A stretch of DNA of 64,000 nt from Verrucomicrobiota bacterium (GTDB lineage: Bacteria; Verrucomicrobiota; Verrucomicrobiia; Opitutales; Opitutaceae). The notes below the pieces were generated by a model. It worked only from the letters and a program-made list of their open reading frames with translations. It searched no databases and was not told the origin of the DNA. Positions 9,293 through 17,369 of the stretch are shown here, in pieces. Positions within the stretch are counted from its first letter, which is position 1, and each line of letters opens with the position of its first letter. The stretch lies in contig JAEKKV010000010.1 in NCBI GenBank assembly GCA_019510185.1, forward strand, positions 62,001 through 126,000, read 5' to 3'. Both the position numbers and the translations under genes were made by a program.

Positions 9293-9646
9293 TTAGCAAC
9301 TTGCGCGTCGCCGGCTGGGGCGGGCATCGGTTTGGGGCTGGAAAGCGAGAGGTTTTTGCGGAGCTTCGCCGCCGTCGGGCGGGCTGATGGAGGCGGACGT
9401 TTTTTGAAGCTCGGGGGCGGAAATGGATTTGTTTGCCGGAGCGAAGATTTGGGAGTCGCTCCCCAGCAACTGGCGTTCGGCTTCCAGCCAGATCTGTTCA
9501 TCCCGGCCCGAAGGCCGGTTGTAGCGTTCCCACAATTCTTTCGCGCGACGGGCGATGTCCTCTTCAAGAGGGCGTTGTCGGGTTTCAGTGGAGGCGGCGG
9601 GCATGGCGGGAGTCGTGGGGGAGGTGGGGACGGGGTATTTTTTCAT
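9293..9646 (-). CDS. DUF2934-domain small protein
   Basis: The protein is 117 residues from the ATG at 9646, or 130 from an alternative in-frame start at 9685. The only recognisable part is a DUF2934-like helix pair, EDIARRAKELWERYNRPSG followed by DEQIWLEAERQL (about residues 29-61). The flanks are Pro/Ser/Thr-rich and look disordered. DUF2934 proteins have no known activity and often occur beside stress genes. It lies upstream of and antiparallel to nothing obvious; the nearest gene in the same direction is the multi-PAS kinase 104 bp downstream. Start choice is uncertain because neither candidate has a Shine-Dalgarno sequence. Confidence 0.65.
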   Translation of the reverse strand: MKKYPVPTSPTTPAMPAASTETRQRPLEEDIARRAKELWERYNRPSGRDEQIWLEAERQLLGSDSQIFAPANKSISAPELQKTSASISPPDGGEAPQKPLAFQPQTDARPSRRRASC

Positions 9647-9736
9647 GACACTAAAAGTAATAGCAGGCGCGGTGTTCCTTGCCATCAGGGGTCGATCCCA
9701 AAGCCGGTTGGGTGAAACTTCCTGCCCGGCCCAACG

Positions 9737-10306
9737 CTAGGCGGAGAGGTGCCAGGCCTGCTCCGTGTTGTGTCGGGCGGCCTCGGCTGCGTTGGGATTC
9801 GGCAACGGAAACTCACGCCCGAGTTCGTCGATCAGAGCGGAGGGCATGATCTGATTCACCTCGCGGACGAGCGGGGTGAATTCGCAGAGGTGGCCGAGGG
9901 AAAGCTCGGCGGTGACGACATCGTCCATGGCCAGCGCGGCGGTGTGCAGCATCGTGTAGCCGATGGCGGCCAGGTTGATCATGGTATAGCCATCCCGGAG
10001 TATCTCGGAAACTTCCTCGGAGTGAAGACGCGTCATGAAGTTCACGAACAGGCCCATGGTGGATGGGCTTGCGGCCTGGTTGTCCTCGGCTTGCTCCTCC
10101 AGTTCGCCCAAGCGCCGGTCCATGCGATCGATGTGTTGTCCGAGAATACAAAGCGCCCGGCTGATCAGGGCGGAGGCATTCTCGTTGGCTTGCAGGTCCT
10201 TTTCGCGTTCATGGACCTGGAAAGCCTCGATCATGTAGATTTCAAGCGTGCGCATGTCGCTGAGGTAGCGGTGAAGCACTTCGGAATTACGGGCGGTGAC
10301 ATTCAT
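9737..10306 (-). CDS. Unrecognised alpha-helical protein downstream of SDR gene
   Basis: The protein is 189 residues from the ATG at 10306; an upstream in-frame ATG at 10360 would overlap the SDR gene, so I prefer the later one. It is predicted to be almost entirely helical and acidic, with heptad-like stretches such as LHRYLSDMRTLEIYMIEAF and IDRMDRRLGELEEQ. Hydrophobic helices lie around residues 100-145 (MGLFVNFMTRLH, MINLAAIGYTMLH). The pattern is reminiscent of a four-helix bundle (ferritin- or hemerythrin-like), but I cannot find a convincing metal-ligand set. It starts 25 bp after the SDR stop on the same strand, so the two are probably cotranscribed. Confidence 0.6.
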   Translation of the reverse strand: MNVTARNSEVLHRYLSDMRTLEIYMIEAFQVHEREKDLQANENASALISRALCILGQHIDRMDRRLGELEEQAEDNQAASPSTMGLFVNFMTRLHSEEVSEILRDGYTMINLAAIGYTMLHTAALAMDDVVTAELSLGHLCEFTPLVREVNQIMPSALIDELGREFPLPNPNAAEAARHNTEQAWHLSA

Positions 10307-10331
10307 AGGGCGGGTTGGACGACGATCGGGA

Positions 10332-11138
10332 TCAGCCTTGGACGAGGGATTCTCCCCCATCGATAAACACCTCGGCGCCGGTGATATGGCTGGAGGCGTC
10401 GCTGACTAAAAACCAGATGAGCTCGGCCACTTGACCGGAAGTCCCCGGCTCTCCCCGGGTGAGGGGGACATTGCCTTGGGGGAACTCCACCATGGGACGG
10501 ATTTTTTCCAAATCCTGACGCACGGTGTTGTCGTCGATCTTGGTGTGGATGGAACCGGGGCACACCGTGTTGACGCGGATTTTGTGCGGGGCGAGTTCAA
10601 GGGCGGCCATACGGGCGAAGGCGGCCTGTCCAGCCTTCGAGGCGGCATAGGCGCTGGCGCCGGCGTTGCTGAAGATGCGCGTGCCGTTGACGGAAGAGAC
10701 GATCACGACGGCGCCGCCGCGGACCTTGAGCAACGGCAGGGAGGCGCGCACGGTGAGAAAGGTCCCGCGAAGATTCACGGCGAGCGTCCGGTCCCACTCC
10801 TCCGGAGGGATCTCCTCGATGGGAGCCCACAATCCGTTGATGCCGGCGTTGGCCACGACGATGTCGAGTCGGTCCCACTGGTCCCGGATCTGTTGTAAGA
10901 CCCGTTCCATCGCGGGCGGGTCGGAGACATCCGCCACGGCGATGAACGCTTCGCCGCCGCCCTTCAGGATTTCGTGCCGGGTTTCCTCCAACTCTTCTTC
11001 GGTAAGACTGACCAGTCCCACCCGTGCGCCGGACTGGGCGAGCAGCTTGGCGGTGGCTTTTCCAATGCCGGAGCCGGCTCCCGTTACCAAGGCGGTCCTG
11101 CCTTCTATGGAATGAGCGGGAATTCGCATCTCGTCCAT
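10332..11138 (-). CDS. Short-chain dehydrogenase/reductase (SDR family)
   Basis: This is a 268-residue classical SDR. The Rossmann glycine motif TGAGSGIGKA lies near residues 20-29, NAG appears in VVANAGING, and the catalytic Ser is in VIVSSVNG. The YxxxK pair is in SAYAASKAGQ, and the C-terminal region has VCPGSIHT and GAEVFIDGG. It binds NAD(P)H, probably NAD or NADP without a clear Asp/Arg discriminator, and oxidises or reduces an unidentified alcohol or ketone. A second in-frame Met three codons in (MRIPAHS) is an equally good start. It is followed at 25 bp by a helical protein of unknown function. Similar SDRs are often found in general stress regulons with DUF892 genes like the one just upstream. 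Confidence 0.88.
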   Translation of the reverse strand: MDEMRIPAHSIEGRTALVTGAGSGIGKATAKLLAQSGARVGLVSLTEEELEETRHEILKGGGEAFIAVADVSDPPAMERVLQQIRDQWDRLDIVVANAGINGLWAPIEEIPPEEWDRTLAVNLRGTFLTVRASLPLLKVRGGAVVIVSSVNGTRIFSNAGASAYAASKAGQAAFARMAALELAPHKIRVNTVCPGSIHTKIDDNTVRQDLEKIRPMVEFPQGNVPLTRGEPGTSGQVAELIWFLVSDASSHITGAEVFIDGGESLVQG

Positions 11139-11283
11139 GATCGCACAATTACGGCAGCCCGCCTATCGGAGGCGTGCCGTTGCGGCGGGGTGTGATTTCC
11201 CCTACCGCAATCCGGTCAAACCCTGATAGGCGTCGTTTGAAATTCGTCCGCCACCGGAGGGGCGAACGAGTTTGAACCGAGGA

Positions 11284-11793
11284 TTAATCGTTTTCTTCCG
11301 GCTCTTCCTCGGCCTCGACGTTGATGTCCCCGGCCACGCCGCTGAGTTTTTCGTCGGCCGCGATTTCTTCCTCCTTGGTTTCCTGGAGCAGTTCGGCGAC
11401 CTCGTCGTAGCCGAGCAGCTCGGCAAAGGTGCGCAGGGTACCATAGCTTGAGATTTCATAATGCTCCGCCTTTTGGGCGGCGCAGATGAGGGCGGCATCG
11501 CGAACCGACGGCTGGGACTCGTCGTCGATTCGCTCGGCGCCCTCGGCGATCAGGCCTTCCATGCCCTGGCATTTCTGCCCCTTGGGGGGAAATTCGAGAA
11601 GATCGGCGATGCGTTCGAGGCGGGACACGTGTTCCTTGGTTTCTTCGAGATGGTCGTTGAACAGCGTCCGAAGATTTTCATCGGAGGCGGCTTTGGCCAG
11701 CTTGGGCAGGGCTTTGACGAGCTGCGTTTCCGCGCTGTAGAGATCCTGGAGTTCGAGGATGAGCAGGTCGTGGAGATTTTCGAGTTTGGGCAT
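11284..11793 (-). CDS. DUF892/YciF-type ferritin-like stress protein
   Basis: The protein is 169 residues. The DUF892 signature is clear at the N terminus: LHDLLILELQDLYSAETQLV, then ALPKLAKAASDENLRTLF, then a helix with HLEETKEHVSRLERI. A C-terminal helix holds CAAQKAEHYEISSYGTLR. The carboxylate and histidine residues (ExxH-like pairs in HLEETKEH and EHYE) match the di-iron four-helix bundle of YciE/YciF. The last 30 residues are very acidic (EAEEEPEEND). YciF-type proteins are induced by osmotic and general stress. It is 45 bp downstream of the DUF1328 gene on the same strand. Confidence 0.9.
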   Translation of the reverse strand: MPKLENLHDLLILELQDLYSAETQLVKALPKLAKAASDENLRTLFNDHLEETKEHVSRLERIADLLEFPPKGQKCQGMEGLIAEGAERIDDESQPSVRDAALICAAQKAEHYEISSYGTLRTFAELLGYDEVAELLQETKEEEIAADEKLSGVAGDINVEAEEEPEEND

Positions 11794-11838
11794 GACGAAC
11801 GGGGGTTTGGGTTGATATGGCTCGCTTTTCGGGTCGGC

Positions 11839-11994
11839 CTACCGGCGGCCGAGAAGCAGCGAGAAAATGAAGGCCAGCAAAAACAGGGCGAAGAGGACCT
11901 TGGCGATGATGGCGGCCATGCCCGAGATGACGCCAAAGCCGAGCGCGCCGGCGATCAGCGCGATGATGAGAAAAATGATGGAATTTCGGAGCAT
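11839..11994 (-). CDS. DUF1328/YtjA small membrane protein
   Basis: The protein is 51 residues from the ATG at 11994; the longer in-frame version to 12084 adds an Arg-rich, atypical N terminus. Two transmembrane helices are evident: [19 protein letters not shown] and [20 protein letters not shown]. This matches the DUF1328 (YtjA) family of tiny inner-membrane proteins usually near 55 residues, of unknown function and common in stress operons. It is directly upstream of the DUF892 gene, which supports a joint stress transcript. Confidence 0.85.
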   Translation of the reverse strand: MLRNSIIFLIIALIAGALGFGVISGMAAIIAKVLFALFLLAFIFSLLLGRR

Positions 11995-12210
11995 GGTGAG
12001 GAGGGTGGTGAAGGGTCGGCGCCTGATCGAACGAAGGCGTGGAGGGGCGGACAGAAAAGTTCGCAGCGCACATGCCACCGGCAATGTCGCCGGGTTAAGC
12101 CGCCCGGCCGGAGGGGAATAAAAATCGAGACAGGGATTCCTTCGGTGCGGGCGGGGCGGGACGCCGTCGCAATTTGCACCGTGCCGGGCGGCCGGGTTGG
12201 CAGCTTGCAG

Positions 12211-14256
12211 TCATGGCTGCGGCGGATGCCAGCTCACGTCCACGACCAGCGGAAAATGATCCGAGGAAACCTCGGTGAGATGCGTGCGGGGCACCTGCAC
12301 GCGCTCCACGACAAACCCGGCGGAAAGAAAAACATGATCGAGACGCGCCAGCGGCTGCAGGGTGGAAAAAGTTTTGAGCACGGGACCATTGCTCTGGGCC
12401 AGCTGGGCGTCCCGAAGCCGCGACGTCAGCCGGCGGTAGTTGCGGCCGGACGGGGTGAGGTTGAAATCTCCGCAGAGCACCAGCGGCTCGTGGGGCGGAA
12501 CCCGGCCGATCCACTCGGCGCCGAGCAGGGCGTCGATCTGCGCCGTCCGGTCGGAGCGTCCGAGGGCGAGATGCGTGGCGATGATGTTGAGCGGGCGCGT
12601 GCCGACGAAGGCGCGGACCCAGACCGCGCCCCGCGGCTCCTTCCACGGGGCGTCGCTGGTCAGGGGGAGCAGCCCGATGTGCATGGCCGACAGCGGATGA
12701 CGGCTGAGCAAAGCATGCCCGTAAGCTTGGGTGCCCGTCAGGGTCGGGCAGAAAAAACACTGCATGCCAAGTTCGCCGGCGATGAGCTCGGCCTGATTGC
12801 CGCCGATCGCGGAGACTTCCTGGATCGCGATGAAGTCCGCATCCAGTTCCGCCAGGATGCGCCGGATGCGTTTGAGCGACTGGCGCCCATCCATGCCGAT
12901 GCAACGATGCACGTTGTAGGTGACCAATCGGAGGTGTGGCCGTAACGGTGAGGCCTCCGTAACCGGCGGCAGGGCGGCGCGCCCCAGCACGTGGCGGCCG
13001 GCGGTGTAAAGGTGGGCGGCGCGCAATTCCCCGTTGGCGGAAACGCCGAGACGCGTGCGCTTCGGCAGGAGTGCGGTGCCGAGCAGGGATTCGCCCTCTT
13101 CTGGCGTTTGCGGCGGCGCGAGGGGCGTTCGCACCAGCACCAAATCGCCGGCGGCGGGATGCGCTGCCAGCGCGGTCAAATCATGGTCAATCTGGTGCTG
13201 GAGCCAGGCAACCGGTCGCGTGCCCGCAACGAAGTCGTCCCGCCGGAGCTTGAGCGTCTGGTCGCTCCAGCAGACGAGTCCGTTGTCATCGCGCCAGAGG
13301 ACGGAGGCGGCCAGTCCCGACACGACGATCAGGGAGGCCAGCCGTTTTTTTTCGGCGTTGGAGAGACGGCTGCGCCCGGCGTACAGGTGGCAGATGCCCG
13401 CTTTTTCCACGATGCGAAGGACGGGGCGGACACCGGCGGGCATTGTTTCCGAGGCGGAGGAAGTCACTCGCCAGGCAAAGCCGAGCGCTGTCTGGAGGCG
13501 GGCGGCGAAATGAGCGGGGAGGGGCGCAAGGGGGACTTCGGGCGTGAGCAGGATCCAGATTTCGTAATCGCGGCGGCGGGAGTAACGGGCGCTTTGATAC
13601 AAGGCTTCCAGACCTCGGTCGTAACGCGTCCATTGCTCCCGGTCTTCGATAGGATTGCCCGTCGCCGCCGGTGCGCAGAAGCGATGATAGACGACGGGCA
13701 GTCCCCGGCGCAGGTCGAGGACTGCGCCGAATTCGCGACGGATGCGCGTGGCGAGCGGGGCGCGTGCAGGCGGCGCGGAGGGGTGATGATCGTCAGGGGC
13801 GGCGCCGCCCGGAATCAGCGCATGCCAGGCGCTGCCTCCCGTCAGCAAGCCCTCCTTGCGCAGATTCAAGATTTCGTTGAAACGCTGACCGTCTTCCGGT
13901 CGGGCGAGATCGCGTTCGCGGCCGTCCGGGTCCAGGAAACGTTCGCCCGGAACGAGGTCGGACTCCCCGTAAAACAATTCCGCTTCGCGAGCAGCCCGTA
14001 CCAGCGGACAGCCCGCGTAGTACGGATGCTCCCGATAATTTTGCCGGGAGCACAAGGATTCGAGGAACGGCATTTCGCCGCGTTGCCGGGCCTGCCGCCA
14101 AGCTGGTCGCGGACAGCCCGACAGTTCCAGGATGAGCAGCCCCGGCTGAAACCCCGTCTCCGGTGGCCTGCGCAGCCTCAAACCGCGGACGGCCCACTCC
14201 TCCACACTGGTCCATTCGCGCAACGTCCGCCAGCGGCTGCCCCAGCGTGTCAGCAT
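12211..14256 (-). CDS. EEP-family nuclease/phosphatase fused to phosphodiesterase-like N-terminal domain
   Basis: The protein is 681 residues. The C-terminal ~240 residues form an endonuclease/exonuclease/phosphatase (EEP) domain with all usual motifs: LRLVTYNVHRCIG, DADFIAIQEVSA, NIIATHLALG, LVLCGDFNLTPSG, ARLDHVFLS and SSDHFPLVVDV. The N-terminal ~400 residues look like an alkaline-phosphatase-superfamily phosphodiesterase (LLILELSGCPRPAWRQA then EMPFLESL, and later AELFYGESDLVPG and LLTGGSAWH). The usual metal Asp (IDG) reads ELSG, and the nucleophile Thr region reads VRAAREAEL, so this half is probably inactive. The start ATG at 14256 overlaps the stop of the glycosyltransferase gene by 7 bp, indicating coupling. 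The substrate may be a lipid or nucleic-acid phosphodiester, undetermined. No signal peptide is seen. Confidence 0.8.
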   Translation of the reverse strand: MLTRWGSRWRTLREWTSVEEWAVRGLRLRRPPETGFQPGLLILELSGCPRPAWRQARQRGEMPFLESLCSRQNYREHPYYAGCPLVRAAREAELFYGESDLVPGERFLDPDGRERDLARPEDGQRFNEILNLRKEGLLTGGSAWHALIPGGAAPDDHHPSAPPARAPLATRIRREFGAVLDLRRGLPVVYHRFCAPAATGNPIEDREQWTRYDRGLEALYQSARYSRRRDYEIWILLTPEVPLAPLPAHFAARLQTALGFAWRVTSSASETMPAGVRPVLRIVEKAGICHLYAGRSRLSNAEKKRLASLIVVSGLAASVLWRDDNGLVCWSDQTLKLRRDDFVAGTRPVAWLQHQIDHDLTALAAHPAAGDLVLVRTPLAPPQTPEEGESLLGTALLPKRTRLGVSANGELRAAHLYTAGRHVLGRAALPPVTEASPLRPHLRLVTYNVHRCIGMDGRQSLKRIRRILAELDADFIAIQEVSAIGGNQAELIAGELGMQCFFCPTLTGTQAYGHALLSRHPLSAMHIGLLPLTSDAPWKEPRGAVWVRAFVGTRPLNIIATHLALGRSDRTAQIDALLGAEWIGRVPPHEPLVLCGDFNLTPSGRNYRRLTSRLRDAQLAQSNGPVLKTFSTLQPLARLDHVFLSAGFVVERVQVPRTHLTEVSSDHFPLVVDVSWHPPQP

Positions 14257-15548
14257 AGCGGGATTTCCGGGAGGCTCATGTCGGAGGGCAGGCTTTTCAC
14301 GGCAAACTTCGCCTTGTTCGTGATCAGCTTCCACTCGACCGAGAGCCGGCGTTGCAGTGACTTCAGATGATTTTGTCCGGCCGCCGAGCGTTGGGCGCGA
14401 TATCGCCGGCCGGCCTCGCGGTAGACGTCGAGCACGGCTTGGGCGCACCGTTCGTGGTCGTAGCGCGCGGCCACCCGGCGCGCGGTGCCGGACATCCGGG
14501 TGCGCAGACCGGGCTCTTGCGCCAGTTTTAACAACGCCCGGGCGAACACCTCCGGGGAGGCCGCCGTTTCCAGCATGAGTCCAACGCCGGGCGTCATCAC
14601 ATCCTGTACGCCGTCCGCCCTCAGGGCAACGACGGGCAGGCCGGCGGCCATGGCCTCGGTGAGCACCAGTCCTTGCGTCTCCGTCAGCGAGCTGAAGGCG
14701 AACACCGACATCGCGTGGTAGGCGTCGACCAGATCGGACCCTTCCAGAGTACCGCATAAGTGAATACGTTCGCCGGCGCCGGCTTCCTCAAGGATGCGGC
14801 GCAAGGCAGGACCGGCGGGACCGTCGCCCGCGACCAGAAAATGGGCGCCGGGCAGGCGTCGGAGGCTGCGGGCCGCGGCTTGGGCGAGATACTCCAGGTT
14901 TTTTTCCGGAGCCAGGCGTCCGACGGTGCCGATCACGAAGGCATCTTTTGGAATTCCCATCCGGCGCCGCAGGGCGGCTCCGTCCCCCCGGGCAAATCGG
15001 GCGGTGTCGGTGCCGGTGGGAATCACCTCGACCGGCCGGAGCACGCCATGCGCCGCCAGCCGGGCGGCGGCGCTCGCGCTGGGCGCGATCACCGCGTCGC
15101 AATGATTCGCGTAATAGGTGCACAACGAGGTGACGAACGCCTTCAGATCCACCGCCTCAAACGGCAGGTAATGGAGGTAATCCTCATAGCGCGTGTGATG
15201 GGTGAAAATCAACGGGACGCGCCGGGCCATCGACAGGCGCAGTGCGTTTTCGCCCAGCAAAAACGGGTGATGGGAATGCACTACGTCGGGCGCGAACTGG
15301 CGCAGGCGGGTCAGGCAGGCGGTGGCGAAGGGCAGGCGCACCGAAAAATCGGTGTGGTTGAATCGCTTGATCGCGACGACGCGCTCCACCAGCGCCTCGT
15401 CGTCTGCCGGGGCGGGCTCATCGTAGGCCGGCGCGATGACCAGTACTCCGTGGCCCTGCCGGTGGAAGCTGCGGGCGCAGGTGCTGACGGATTTCGCCAC
15501 CCCGCCGACATGCGGGAGGTAGGTGTTTGTCATGAGGCAGATGTTCAT
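14250..15548 (-). CDS. GT4-family glycosyltransferase
   Basis: This 432-residue protein has a GT-B fold. The N-terminal domain starts MNICLMTNTYLPHVGGVA (nucleotide-sugar/acceptor loop GGV) and has DVVHSHHPFLLGENAL and FTHHTRYEDY. The C-terminal donor domain has VIGTVGRLAPEKNLEYL, the conserved E-x7-E pair in ETQGLVLTEAMAAGLPVV, and GDGPAGPAL. It is closest in style to bacterial diacylglycerol glucosyltransferases and mannosyltransferases, so a role in glycolipid synthesis is plausible but not shown. The last 60 residues are basic and may associate with the membrane. It is the first gene of a two-gene unit with the EEP fusion gene, which overlaps it by 7 bp. Confidence 0.9.
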   Translation of the reverse strand: MNICLMTNTYLPHVGGVAKSVSTCARSFHRQGHGVLVIAPAYDEPAPADDEALVERVVAIKRFNHTDFSVRLPFATACLTRLRQFAPDVVHSHHPFLLGENALRLSMARRVPLIFTHHTRYEDYLHYLPFEAVDLKAFVTSLCTYYANHCDAVIAPSASAAARLAAHGVLRPVEVIPTGTDTARFARGDGAALRRRMGIPKDAFVIGTVGRLAPEKNLEYLAQAAARSLRRLPGAHFLVAGDGPAGPALRRILEEAGAGERIHLCGTLEGSDLVDAYHAMSVFAFSSLTETQGLVLTEAMAAGLPVVALRADGVQDVMTPGVGLMLETAASPEVFARALLKLAQEPGLRTRMSGTARRVAARYDHERCAQAVLDVYREAGRRYRAQRSAAGQNHLKSLQRRLSVEWKLITNKAKFAVKSLPSDMSLPEIPLC

Positions 15549-15578
15549 GGCGGCTGCCGCCGGCCGGAGGCGGGGATC

Positions 15579-16526
15579 TCATGGGTTGCGCGTGGTGACG
15601 ACCACGGGTCGGGCGCCTTGGGCTCCGCCGAAGGATGCGGCGATCGCCCCGAGGATGAAGGCGATGACCAGGCACACGGACACTTTGGTGACATAATGGG
15701 AGGCCTTGTCGGCGGCTTCGCGCGCCTTGCGTTCGGCGGTATCGGCCGCGGCGCGAAGCGATTCCTGCGCCCGGTCGTAGGCGGCGATCCATTCATCGAC
15801 GCGCTGCCGGGCGTCGCTTTCGCTCATCCCGGTGTTGTCGGTGATCGCCTTGACGACGGCATCGCGATTCGCGGGGGTGCGCTCCTCCTGGGTGAACAAC
15901 CGGAAAAGCGCCCAGCTCACCTCGCGTTGACCGCGGGGCGAGAGCCCGCCCGGGCGGTTGCCGCCGCCGGAGTTGGCGTTGTTTTCCACGGGCGCGAGCT
16001 CCTTCACAAAGCCGCCGAGGAGATCGCGGTTGTTTTCCATGAACGAACCGATCAGGCCGCCGTCGGCTTTGGAGAGGAGATTGCCCGCCTGCTGACCGAC
16101 GGCGGAGACACCCTTGGCGGTGGCCTTGGCCGCGCCGCCGAGCAAGAGCCCCGCGCCACCGCCGACGAACAACACCATGGCCACGGTGGCCACGCTCCAG
16201 ACGAGAAATCCGTGCAACGCGCCGAAGCGTCGGCTGGCCTCGGGCGTGAACCGGCCGGCGACCCAGCCGCCGGCCCAAAGTGAAAGCAAGGCGCTCACCG
16301 ACCATACGATTCCCATGCCGATGGTGAGCTTTTTGGCGGGATCGGGATCGCTGAGTGTATTGACCATTCGGACACCGAGTCCGGCTCCGAAAAGGGTGAT
16401 CAGCAGATGCAGGCTCAGCGCGGTGAAGGTGCCGGCCAGAACCGCTCCCCAGGAGAGCGGGCGAAACGACGGGGATTCAACGACGGGCACGGCGTTGGCG
16501 GATGAAGGATTGATGGAGGCGCACAT
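15579..16526 (-). CDS. Uncharacterised multi-pass membrane protein
   Basis: The protein is 315 residues from the ATG at 16526; the longer open frame to 16727 is Arg/Pro-rich and unlikely. Hydrophobic helices lie near residues 30-52 (AVLAGTFTALSLHLLITLF), 70-92, 102-135 and 285-305 (VCLVIAFILGAIAASFGG). A Gly/Ala-rich soluble loop (140-270) contains polar helical segments and a Lys/Ala-rich stalk (AERKAREAADKASHYV). Similar proteins occur widely in Gram-negative bacteria without a known role. It is 31 bp upstream of the glycosyltransferase gene on the same strand, so it may belong to the same transcript and act at the membrane with it. Confidence 0.6.
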   Translation of the reverse strand: MCASINPSSANAVPVVESPSFRPLSWGAVLAGTFTALSLHLLITLFGAGLGVRMVNTLSDPDPAKKLTIGMGIVWSVSALLSLWAGGWVAGRFTPEASRRFGALHGFLVWSVATVAMVLFVGGGAGLLLGGAAKATAKGVSAVGQQAGNLLSKADGGLIGSFMENNRDLLGGFVKELAPVENNANSGGGNRPGGLSPRGQREVSWALFRLFTQEERTPANRDAVVKAITDNTGMSESDARQRVDEWIAAYDRAQESLRAAADTAERKAREAADKASHYVTKVSVCLVIAFILGAIAASFGGAQGARPVVVTTRNP

Positions 16527-16726
16527 GGGTGGAGGGATTGAGGGTTCAGGGGGTTCCGCCGTGGTTTTCGCCGGAAGCGGGCCAGTTTTCCCAAAGCTCC
16601 CGCGCCGCTTGCGCACGAGAGGCTTGCGCCAGAGGCGCCTGCGGGGAAACGGCCGGCGTTCATTGCACAATGCAAAACGGCCTGCGCGGGTGTTGCGAAA
16701 TGCTCCGCTTCGGCCCGGTGTTTTCA

Positions 16727-16767
16727 CTCATCCGATAATCCCCAAAGGGGCTCATCGGATAATCCCC
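16727..16767. repeat. Two 17-bp near-identical direct repeats upstream of a receiver gene
   Basis: CTCATCCGATAATCCCC at 16727-16743 recurs as CTCATCGGATAATCCCC at 16751-16767 with one mismatch; the start-to-start distance is 24 bp. The pair lies just before the response-regulator gene at 16780 and could be a tandem regulator site. Confidence 0.5.
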
Positions 16768-16779
16768 CAAATCCGGTAA

Positions 16780-17310
16780 ATGAGCGGGCGGAGGCTGGAC
16801 ACTCCGATGATTTGCAACGACGTCCTTGGCGTGCACTCAACAGACAGTTCGTCCGAGGAAAAAGTCCCGTATGTTCCCGTCGCATCCATCCTGATTGTCG
16901 AGGACGATTCTGATGCCGCCTTTCTGATTCGACGTCTGCTTGACCGGGCGGGAATCACGGCTCCCGTTGAGGTGGTGACCGATGGCGAACAGGCTATCGC
17001 CTATCTGGAAAAATGTCAGCGAACCGCGGGCTGTCCGCTGCCTGATTTATTGCTGCTCGATCTGAATCTGCCCCGTTGCAACGGCTTTTCGGTGCTGGCC
17101 TGGATTCGCGCACAGCCGGCTCTGGAGCGTTTGCGCATCATCGTCATGAGTTCGTCGAACTGGCCGGCCGATGTGCAGCGGGCCCGCGAACTCGGGGCCG
17201 ACGACTATTTGGAAAAGTATCCCTCCGACGCCGACTTCGTCGCGCGCATTCGCCAGACGAGCTATCTCCTCCTTGCCCGGGAGATCAAAACGCTCGGGGC
17301 GCGGCAGTGA
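16780..17310 (+). CDS. Stand-alone response regulator (Rcp1/CheY-like receiver)
   Basis: The protein is 176 residues. The receiver domain covers about 36-165: ILIVEDDSDAAFLIRRLL, phosphoacceptor Asp in LLLLDLNLPRCNG, Ser/Thr switch in IVMSSSN, and the conserved Lys in YLEKYPSD. It has no output domain. The family (Rcp1-like) is typically paired with phytochrome or hybrid kinases. The start is uncertain: ATG 16780 and ATG 16807 both precede a poorly conserved 30-residue N-terminal tail. The receiver fragment at the left edge of the window and the multi-PAS kinase show that stand-alone phosphorelay parts are common here. Confidence 0.88.
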   Translation: MSGRRLDTPMICNDVLGVHSTDSSSEEKVPYVPVASILIVEDDSDAAFLIRRLLDRAGITAPVEVVTDGEQAIAYLEKCQRTAGCPLPDLLLLDLNLPRCNGFSVLAWIRAQPALERLRIIVMSSSNWPADVQRARELGADDYLEKYPSDADFVARIRQTSYLLLAREIKTLGARQ

Positions 17311-17369
17311 TCCGGCGGACCGTGCGGATTTAAAGCGGCCGGGCGCACCAAGACGCACGTCGCGGGTCC

